Shown here piece after piece: positions 1 through 7,000 of a stretch of DNA of 31,553 bases (positions within the stretch are counted from its first letter, which is position 1; each line of letters begins with the position of its first letter). Source of the stretch: Planctomycetota bacterium (GTDB lineage Bacteria; Planctomycetota; PUPC01; DSUN01); NCBI GenBank assembly GCA_016872875.1, contig VGYW01000039.1, forward strand, positions 1-31,553, in the 5' to 3' direction. The position numbers and the translations under genes were made by a program. The notes beneath the pieces are model-generated. The model did not search any database. It was not told the origin of the DNA and worked only from the letters and a program-made list of their open reading frames with translations.

Positions 1-139
1 CACTGCTGTCCCTTCGGGACTGAGATTCTGTGCCCTTATTCGTGGGGCATTGTACTCAGGGAGAGCGGCTGAGCATCTCGTCAACCGCCTTCAGGAACCG
101 TGCGATGGCCTGGCGAAGGGCCGGGGCGGCCTCGCGGCT

Positions 140-526
140 TCAACCTTCAGGAGCTCCAGGCTCGCGCGGTCGTTCATAGAGGAGTTCCCCAAAACGGGTG
201 ACGAGGTTCTGGAGGGCTTGGGGGAAGGACTCGAAGCGGCGGATGTCGAGGCGGAAGGGGGCGTCGGCCTCGTGGGCCTCGGCCACGGCGTCAATCTCGG
301 CCTGCGAGGCGCCCTCCACCGCGATGTCTATATCGCTCCCTTTGTGGATTGGGTGGTAAGCCACCGAACCGTAGAGGAGGACGCGCGTGACGCCCGGGAG
401 CCGCCTGAAGGCCTCGGCGACACGGCGGGCGCACTCGCGTCCGCGCTCGCGCACCGCGCGCTCCCACGCCGCGCGCTCGGCGATCCGCCGGTGCATGCCT
501 TCGACATACGGAGTGACGTCGATCAC
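140..526 (-). CDS. Minor nucleotidyltransferase (MNT/MntA-like), 128 aa
   Basis: Small protein with the nucleotidyltransferase fold signature. A strand-turn reading LLYGSVAY is followed about 11 residues later by SDIDIAV, which is the GS...DxD metal and NTP-binding motif of the pol-beta superfamily. Family members transfer AMP or another NMP and often act as antitoxin-like partners of HEPN proteins. I chose the GTG start at 526 because AGGAGG lies 8 nt upstream and a -35/-10 pair lies just before it. The frame is open further upstream to an ATG at 649, but that stretch contains the promoter and a repeat. No intact HEPN partner is visible: downstream only about 27 in-frame codons follow the stop before a second stop at 56-58. 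The fold is fairly secure; the substrate and partner are unknown. Confidence 0.75.
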   Translation of the reverse strand: MIDVTPYVEGMHRRIAERAAWERAVRERGRECARRVAEAFRRLPGVTRVLLYGSVAYHPIHKGSDIDIAVEGASQAEIDAVAEAHEADAPFRLDIRRFESFPQALQNLVTRFGELLYERPREPGAPEG

Positions 527-563
527 GGCTTCACCCTCCTGGTTCGCTACCTCTGCCTGCCGT

Positions 564-593
564 ATTATACCCTGACACCGCCCGTAGCCGCAA
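564..593 (-). promoter_or_regulatory. Promoter of the nucleotidyltransferase gene
   Basis: On the minus strand TTGCGG (588-593) is followed by an 18-nt spacer and a perfect TATAAT (564-569). Transcription would begin near 557, about 30 nt before the GTG start at 526. This supports the short form of the protein. Confidence 0.55.
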
Positions 594-599
594 CAAGCG

Positions 600-656
600 A
601 GGATGATTGGATGGGTGGATGATTGTCTGACACCCATCCACTCATCCATTCATCCC
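600..656. repeat. Imperfect inverted repeat of GGATG-type units
   Basis: Two arms of about 27 nt rich in GGATG/CATCC (about 601-627 and 627-653) are reverse complements of each other with a few mismatches and almost no loop. It lies in the intergenic space between two divergent genes and resembles the other dispersed palindromes of this window in style, though not in sequence. Confidence 0.6.
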
Positions 657-671
657 CCACGGATGTGGGGC

Positions 672-699
672 TTGCAAGGCCAAACGTTTCGGCTATCAT
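672..699 (+). promoter_or_regulatory. Promoter of the YwaF-like gene
   Basis: TTGCAA (672-677), a 16-nt spacer and TATCAT (694-699) form a good sigma70-type promoter about 40 nt upstream of the ATG at 742. Confidence 0.45.
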
Positions 700-741
700 A
701 GCCGAGGTCGTTTCGCTTCTCCGTGAAGCCGTTATCCGCGG

Positions 742-1488
742 ATGGAGAGCTGGGTTGTGAGCAACAGGCCGTTCGTGACTTGCGGCGGGGAGCACTGGCT
801 GGGGCTGGCGCTGTCGCTGGGCCTCGGGGGCGCCCTCGTGTGGGCCGTGCGGCGCTCCGGCTCGCGGCGCCTTGATTGGGCGGCGCGCCTCGCGCTCGCG
901 GCGGGATGCCTTGCAAGCGAGGCCTTCATGGTGGTCTGGTGGTGGTGGAAGGGTGCCCGGCTGGTGGGCCTCCTGCCGCTGCATCTTTGCGACATCTCGG
1001 TCGTCCTTGCCCCCGTCGTGCTCCTGACGGGCCATTGGCTGGCCTATGAACTGCTCTACTTCTGGGGCTTCGGCGGCGCGGTGCAGGCGCTGCTGACGCC
1101 GAACGTGGACTGGGGCTTCCCCCACATCCGCTGCGTCTGCTGCTTCCTGCTCCACGCCCTCATCGTGACGAGCGCGCTCTACGCCACCGCGGTCATGCGG
1201 CGGCGGCCAACGGTCCGCTCGCTCCTGAGGGCCTGGCTGGTCGCCAACGCCTACGCGCTTCTCCTGATTCCCGCGAACTGGGCGATGGGCACGAACTACA
1301 TGTTCCTCATGGCGAAGCCGACGACACCCTCGCTCCTCGACCTGATGGGGCCTTGGCCCTGGTATCTGCTCGTCGGGGATGTTGTCGCCCTGGCGGTGAT
1401 GTGCCTCTGCTACGCGCCCTTCTTCATCCTCGACCGGCGGGCCAGCCCCCGCCAAGCCCGAGGACCCGAGGGATCAGGGAGTTCGTAG
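742..1488 (+). CDS. YwaF/TIGR02206-type integral membrane protein, 248 aa
   Basis: Polytopic inner-membrane protein with about six to seven hydrophobic segments. It carries the hallmarks I associate with the TIGR02206 (B. subtilis YwaF) family: LPLHLCDIS around residue 75, YFWGFGGAVQALLTP around 112, a FPHIRCV segment, and a late GTNYMFLMAKP...TPSLLDLMGPWPWY block. The biochemical role of this family is not established. The ATG at 742 is the first plausible start after the promoter; its Shine-Dalgarno is weak. The last residues run up to a repeat that begins at about 1492, and the stop codon lies just before it. It appears to be transcribed alone. Confidence 0.85.
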   Translation: MESWVVSNRPFVTCGGEHWLGLALSLGLGGALVWAVRRSGSRRLDWAARLALAAGCLASEAFMVVWWWWKGARLVGLLPLHLCDISVVLAPVVLLTGHWLAYELLYFWGFGGAVQALLTPNVDWGFPHIRCVCCFLLHALIVTSALYATAVMRRRPTVRSLLRAWLVANAYALLLIPANWAMGTNYMFLMAKPTTPSLLDLMGPWPWYLLVGDVVALAVMCLCYAPFFILDRRASPRQARGPEGSGSS

Positions 1489-1594
1489 TCCGTAGTGCGG
1501 GCTTCAGCCCGTTCCGTAGCGCCAGCGTCCCGCTGGCCTCCCGCCGCCGGGGCGGCGGCGCTACTCGGGAACGGCCTGAAGGCCGCACTACAAA
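1487..1594. repeat. Nested palindromic repeat, GTAGTGCGG family (copy 1)
   Basis: The outer arms are 1492-1515 (GTAGTGCGGGCTTCAGCCCG then TTCC) and 1568-1591 (GGAACGGCCTGAAGGCCGCA then CTAC). Between them is an inner pair, GTAGCGCC (1516-1523) and GGCGCTAC (1557-1564). Each outer arm also contains its own short palindrome. A shorter copy in the opposite orientation lies inside the propeller gene at 11207-11261. Here the element sits directly after a stop codon and could also terminate or stabilise transcripts. Confidence 0.8.
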
Positions 1595-1689
1595 CACCCG
1601 TTCACTGGGAACCGGCCGCTGAGTGTGGCGTCTAAATCTAAGGTTGTGTGTGTTTTGCTCGGTCTTTCCGCTTGGCAGAGGAGACATGG

Positions 1690-3780
1690 ATGAAACGGGC
1701 AGTGTGGCTATTGGCGATTGCGGCGTGCGTGCCGGCCACCTTGGGCGGCGAGGCCGCCGTCCCGGTCACGAAGGTCACGGCCTTCAGCTCGGGCGTGGCC
1801 TACTTCGAGCACAACGGCAAAGTGACCGGCAGCGCCGAGGTGCAACTGAAGTTCAAGACCACCGGCATGAGCGACATGCTCAAGTCCTTGGTGGTGCTGG
1901 ACTTAGGTGACGGCACAGTTGGCAGCGTGAACTACGCCTCAAGCGAGCCCCTCACCCGCGCCCTGCGGAGCTTCGGGATCGACATCTCGGGCGCCCCAAC
2001 CCTCGCCCAACTCCTTCAGCAGATTCGCGGCGCCGAGGTCGCGGTCATGGCCCCCGAAAAGCTCACGGGCAAAATCCTCGGCGTCGAGGTCAAGACCCGT
2101 CACATCCTCCCCTCCAACACCATCGTCCAGGAGCACCTCCTCAGCCTGCTGACCGCCGAGGGGATGAAGTCGGTCCCAATCGAAACCATTCGCAGCATTG
2201 CACTTACGAACGAGAAGCTGAACACGGAGTTGAACAAGGCCCTCGCCCTCCTCGTCGAGAGCCGCGACACCGAGAGCAGGGCGGTCCAGATCAACTTCGT
2301 CGGCGAGGGCGACCGCCCGGTCCGCATCGGCTACATCACCGAGGCACCCGTCTGGAAGACCAGCTACCGCCTGGTCCTCAGCGACGAGAAGAAGGAGGAA
2401 GCCACCCTCCAGGGCTGGGCCATCGTGGAGAACACGAGCGACTACGACTGGGAGAAGGTTGACCTCACGCTCGTCGCGGGCCGCCCAATCTCTTTCGTAG
2501 AGGACCTCTACACTCCACTCTACCTTGACCGGCCGGTGGTGCAGACGGAGCGCTATGCTTCACTGCGCCCACGCACCTACGAAGAGGGGATCAAGGCCGA
2601 CAAAAACGTCCTCGCCCTCAAGGCCGAGAGGGAAGAGGCGGATATGGCGTTGGCCGAGGACGCCCAAGGCGGCGAGGGCAGAAGGGCAGCCACCAGGTTC
2701 AGAGCCAACCGCGCACTGGCCGCCGCCCCCGGCGCTCCGCCCGCCGCCAAGTCAATGGAGCAACTCGAACGCGCCGCCGCTGCCGCACTCGACCGCGGCG
2801 TGTCCGCCGTAGCCAGCGCCCAAGCCATCGGCGAACTCTTCTCCTACCACATCAAGACCCCCGTCACCCTCCCGCGCCGCAAGTCGGCCATGCTCCCAAT
2901 CGTCAACCAGGCCGTAAAGGCAAAGAAACTCAGCATTTACAACCCGGGCACCCTCCCCACCAACCCCCTCAACGGCGTCTGGCTCACCAACTCCACCCCG
3001 TCGAGCCTCCTGGCCGGGCCGGTCACGGTCTTCGACGCCGGCACCTACGCGGGCGACGCCCAGATCGGCAACTTCCCGCCAGGCGACAAGCGCCTCCTCT
3101 CCTACGCCATTGACCTCAAGGCCACGATTGACCCCACCGCCACGTCCAGCCAGCGCATCGTCTCCGCCAGCATCGTCCGCGGCGTCCTTAACATCAAGCG
3201 CCGCAACGAGTTCGTGCAAACCTACATGATCAAGAACAAGGCCGAGCAGGAGAAGGTCGTCCTCATCGAGCACCCGTTCCAGGCCGACCGCGAGCTCCTC
3301 GGGCCCAAGGAGTTTGCCGAAAAGACCCCGCAGTTCTACCGCTTCGAAGTCAAGGTGCCCGGAGCCAAGACCGGCCAGTTCCCGGTCAAGGAGCAGCGCT
3401 TCGACCCCCAGACCATCGCCATCCTCCCCTGCGACGTCGGCCAGCTCCAGTCGTTCACCAGCAGCGGCGAGATTCCCGAAAAGGTCCGCACCGCCCTCGC
3501 CGAGGCCATCAAGCGCAAGAGCGCCCTCGCCGTCGCCGAGCGCGAGCTCAACGAACTCCAGCAGCGCATCCAGACCCTTCGCCGCGAACAGGCCGACACC
3601 CGCGAGAACATGAAAGCCGTCGAACGCTCCTCCCAGGCCTACCAGCGCTTCGAGAAGAAGCTCCTCGACTCCGAGACCCAGATCGAAACCCTCCAGAAGC
3701 AGCTCGAAGACAAGCGCGCCGGCGTCCAGAACACCCGCAAGGACCTCGAAGACTACCTCAACCAGCTCAATATTGAGTGA
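1690..3780 (+). CDS. Secreted DUF4139 domain protein, 696 aa
   Basis: Begins with a signal peptide (MKRAVWLLAIAACVPATLGG). An N-terminal part starts VTKVTAFSSGVAYFEHNGKV and is followed by a DUF4139 beta-rich region with YITEAPVWKTSYRLVL and WAIVENTSDYDWEKVDLTLV at about residues 215-275. A low-complexity Ala/Arg/Glu stretch follows near 320-380, then the second half of the domain, and finally a charged coiled coil over about the last 90 residues. DUF4139 proteins are related to the 'mucoidy inhibitor A-like' group; their function is unknown. The ATG at 1690 is preferred over upstream ATGs because AGAGGAGA lies 6 nt before it and the signal peptide starts there. An ATG at 1686 is in another frame. 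Confidence 0.85.
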   Translation: MKRAVWLLAIAACVPATLGGEAAVPVTKVTAFSSGVAYFEHNGKVTGSAEVQLKFKTTGMSDMLKSLVVLDLGDGTVGSVNYASSEPLTRALRSFGIDISGAPTLAQLLQQIRGAEVAVMAPEKLTGKILGVEVKTRHILPSNTIVQEHLLSLLTAEGMKSVPIETIRSIALTNEKLNTELNKALALLVESRDTESRAVQINFVGEGDRPVRIGYITEAPVWKTSYRLVLSDEKKEEATLQGWAIVENTSDYDWEKVDLTLVAGRPISFVEDLYTPLYLDRPVVQTERYASLRPRTYEEGIKADKNVLALKAEREEADMALAEDAQGGEGRRAATRFRANRALAAAPGAPPAAKSMEQLERAAAAALDRGVSAVASAQAIGELFSYHIKTPVTLPRRKSAMLPIVNQAVKAKKLSIYNPGTLPTNPLNGVWLTNSTPSSLLAGPVTVFDAGTYAGDAQIGNFPPGDKRLLSYAIDLKATIDPTATSSQRIVSASIVRGVLNIKRRNEFVQTYMIKNKAEQEKVVLIEHPFQADRELLGPKEFAEKTPQFYRFEVKVPGAKTGQFPVKEQRFDPQTIAILPCDVGQLQSFTSSGEIPEKVRTALAEAIKRKSALAVAERELNELQQRIQTLRREQADTRENMKAVERSSQAYQRFEKKLLDSETQIETLQKQLEDKRAGVQNTRKDLEDYLNQLNIE

Positions 3781-3787
3781 GCCGAAT

Positions 3788-4014
3788 CAGGCAAAATGAT
3801 TACGGGCAAAATGATAGGAGAAGAAGGGGGGGAAGCACCGATTCAGGTAAAATGATTTCGCGGTAAAATGATAAGAGAAGAAACCGGAGGAGAGCGAAGC
3901 CGGGCAGAATCTTGCCGGCCCAGATCCGATCCTGTCTTATCATTTTACCCGTAATCATTTTACCTTCCCTCTTCTCTTCTTCTCCTATCATTTTGCCCCC
4001 CAATCATTTTGCCT
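3788..4014. repeat. AT-rich nested inverted repeat, AAAATGATTACGGG family (copy 1)
   Basis: This island is far richer in A+T than its surroundings. It has two concentric inverted-repeat pairs. The outer arms are GGCAAAATGATTACGGGCAA (then AATGATAGGAGAAGAA) near 3790 and the complementary TTCTCCTATCATTTTGCC... ending near 4013. The inner arms begin GGTAAAATGATTTCGCGGTA near 3846 and TTATCATTTTACCCGTAATC near 3936. Each arm is itself a double copy of AAAATGAT. A second copy lies at 31308-31465. It starts 10 nt after one stop codon and ends at the stop of the convergent gene, so it may act as a bidirectional terminator. Confidence 0.85.
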
Positions 4015-7000
4015 TCACTCTCCCCTCGCCTTCGCCAGCCTCTCTCGAATGATATCTGGCCTGTGGAAGTGCTCCGCGAACTCCTCCACGGGATACGACA
4101 CCAGCCCATCCGTCACCCCGATCCTGTGCCACGCCGCCTTTGGCGCATCGAAATACCCGTCAGGCGTCCACGCCACCCACTCCTCCGGGTTCCACGCCGC
4201 GAGAGTGACCACGAGCTCCCCGCTGCCCGCCTTGTAGACGTGAATCGTTCCCGCCGGACTGGCCGCCGCGGCCAGGTGTCCGCTCGTCGCCTGGCGCTGG
4301 TCAACGGAAGATGGAACCGGCTCGCGCCCCGCACGTAGGAGCGCGCCAGTCCTCGCATCCGACACCCGCACCCCCTCCCCGGCTCCTCTCGAAGTCAGGG
4401 TCGTGCCATTCGCGCTGAAGGCCACACTAACCACCGGGCCTATACGGACCTCGAGCGTTCGCACGAGGCACCCTGACGCAGCGTCCCAGAGCTTCACGCT
4501 ATTGTCATCGCTCCCCGATGCCAGGGTCGCGCCATCCGGGCTGAAGGTTACGCTCTCTACCGTGCCCGCATATCGCTCGAGGGTTCGTACGAGGCGCCCG
4601 GTCGCAGCGTCCCAGAGCTTCACGCTGCTGTCCGAGCCTCCGGAGGCTAGGGTGGTGCCATCCGGGCTGAAGGCCACGCTGCTCACCCAACCGCGATGGC
4701 CCTGCATTGTTTGGACGAGGCGGCCGGTCGTGGCTTCCCAGAGCTTCACGCTATTGTCATCGCACCCCGAGGCCAGGGACGCGCCATTCGGGCTGAAGGC
4801 CACGCTCCAGACCGAGGCCGCATCGAGACCGAGAGTTCGCATGAGGCGCCCAGTCCCGGCTTCCCAGAGCTTCACGCTCTTGTCATAGCTCCCCGAGGCC
4901 AAGGCCGTGCCATCCGGGCTGAAGGCCACGCTTCTCACCGAGCCCGCATGGCCCTCGAGGTTTCGCACGAGATGCCCAGTCACTGCGTCCCAGAGCTTCA
5001 CGCTCCCGCCAGCGCATCCCGATGCAATCATCGCGCCATCCGGGCTGAAGGCCAGACAATTGACCCAGTTCGGATGTCCCTCAAGAGTTCGCACGAGGCG
5101 TCCGGTCGCTGCCTCCCAGAGCTTCACGCTCTGGTCATTGCTCCCCGAGGCCAGGGTCGCGCCATCCGGGCTGAAGGCCACGCTATTGACCGGGGCAGCA
5201 TGGCCCTCGAGGGTTCGCACGAGGCGCCCGGTCGCTGCGTCCCAGAGCTCCACGCTATTGTCAGAGCTCCCCGAGGCGAGGGTGGCGCCACCGGCGCCGA
5301 AGGCCACGGTCAAGATCTCTCTGCTGCGGGCTTCGATAGTTCGCATGAGGCACCCTGTGCCCGCCTCCCAGAGCTTCACGCTCTTGTCTTCGCTCCCCGA
5401 GGCAATGATAACGCCATCCGGGCTGAAGGCCACGCACCTGACCCAGCCGCCATGGCCCAGGAAGGGCATGAATGCCAGCCCTTGGGCTGCGACCTTCGGG
5501 AGGGACGAACTGCGGAAATCGCCTTCCGAGAGTTGCGTGTCCAACAGGACCGCCCGGGCAAGCCGGGCATAGGGGAACTTGGCACGACCGAAGCGCGCCC
5601 CTGTGCAATCGGCTCTCTGCAGGAATGCCCCGCGGCCGTTGGCGTTCGATAGGTCGCAGTTGCGCAAGGAGGCGGCGGTGAGCTCCGCCTGATCGAGGCG
5701 GCACTCGGCCAAGCAGGTGCCCTCAAGGTCCACGGAGCGGGCTGAGGCATCCTTGAGGTTGGCGCCGCGCAGGTCGGCCTCGCGGAGCTTCGCTTCAGTC
5801 AGCACCGCTCCCTCAAGATTCGCTCCCAAGAGCCTGGCCCCTGACAGTTGCGCACCGGCGAGGTCCGCGCCCTGTAGTTGCGCGCCCTCCAGGTGAAGCT
5901 CGGCGGGCCTGGGCGCGGTGTCGGGGATCAGCTTCCGCCAAGCCAGAAGGAGGAGAAGAGCGTTCTCGCTCCGTTGCGTGCGATAGGCTCCCTCCAGCAT
6001 GTCGGTGAGGACCTGTGCCGCGCGCCCAGCGTGGCCGCGCTCACCATGGAGGAGGTCCACCGCGAACTCGAGGACCTCTCTGTTCAGGCGCGGCAGGTCA
6101 AGGGCCGCGAGGTGGCCCTCAGATAGCCCAATGGCAACCCCGCGGCCGAGGAAGAACTCCATCAATGACTTGTGGGCGAACCGGTAGTTCCCCCTCGGGT
6201 CCCGCACGAGAAACGTGGCGGTCCGCATGTCTGCATCAATCCGCCAAACCGCCTCGGGGTTCCCAAAGCGAAAGATATCCTTGAGGCGCGCCAGGATCCA
6301 GGCGCGCAGTTCGCGGAAATGCACAGTGGCGTCGCGGCCCCCGCTAAGCCAGAGGCGCCTAGCTAATTCCGCCATAAGGTCCGATTTAAGGTCTGGGAAA
6401 ACAATATGTTTCCCGGTGTCGCGGCCCAACCAGTTGCCAAGCACCCCCTCGTAGATGTCGGCAGCCTTCACCCGCTCGCCGCTCCTGGCCCTCCGCTCCA
6501 GGTGCTCTAGGTTCGCTGCGATCATGGCCAGGAGGACCGGGCGCTTGGCGAGGTCAACAAGGTCGTGAACCCGCTTCATAAACTCGAATGCCGCGTCGGC
6601 CTGATCCCCCAGGACCCTATGGAGGTAGTCGCGGATGCGCTTCTCGTCAAAAGGCTGCAGGTAGGCGATTCGGAACGCGCTCCCCCTCAAACCCTCACGT
6701 GTGCGTGCTCCACCTCCGCCGCTGACCTTCTCGCGCTCGTTCGCCCTGTCGAGAAAATAGTGGGTGCGGCAAGTGAGGAGCACCTTGCCATCTGAGTGTG
6801 GCGGCGCAGCGGACCGTATCTGCCGCATCAGCTCCGTGGCCTGCGCGTCCGTCAGGTGCACCGAGTGCTCGTCGAAGCCGTCGAAAATGAGGATGACGTG
6901 GCCGCGCCGCACGGCGGCCAGGACGCCAGACGTAGAAAGCTCGCCGAAGCCAGCCTCCTCAAGCAAGTGCCTGAGCATCTCATCGAGCCGAGGGACCCTA

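Noticed and set aside
56..175. Possible HEPN partner of the nucleotidyltransferase, starting at an ATG at 175 on the minus strand
   Set aside because: The frame from 175 stops after 67 codons or fewer and the helical sequence ALRQAIARFLKAVDEML lies in another frame. Together they give about 40 residues, far too short for a HEPN domain, so I do not call a gene.
4403..5652. Long plus-strand open frames antisense to the WD40 region
   Set aside because: They are repetitive shadows of the 126-bp WD40 units. Their periodicity comes from the opposite strand and they have no domain of their own.
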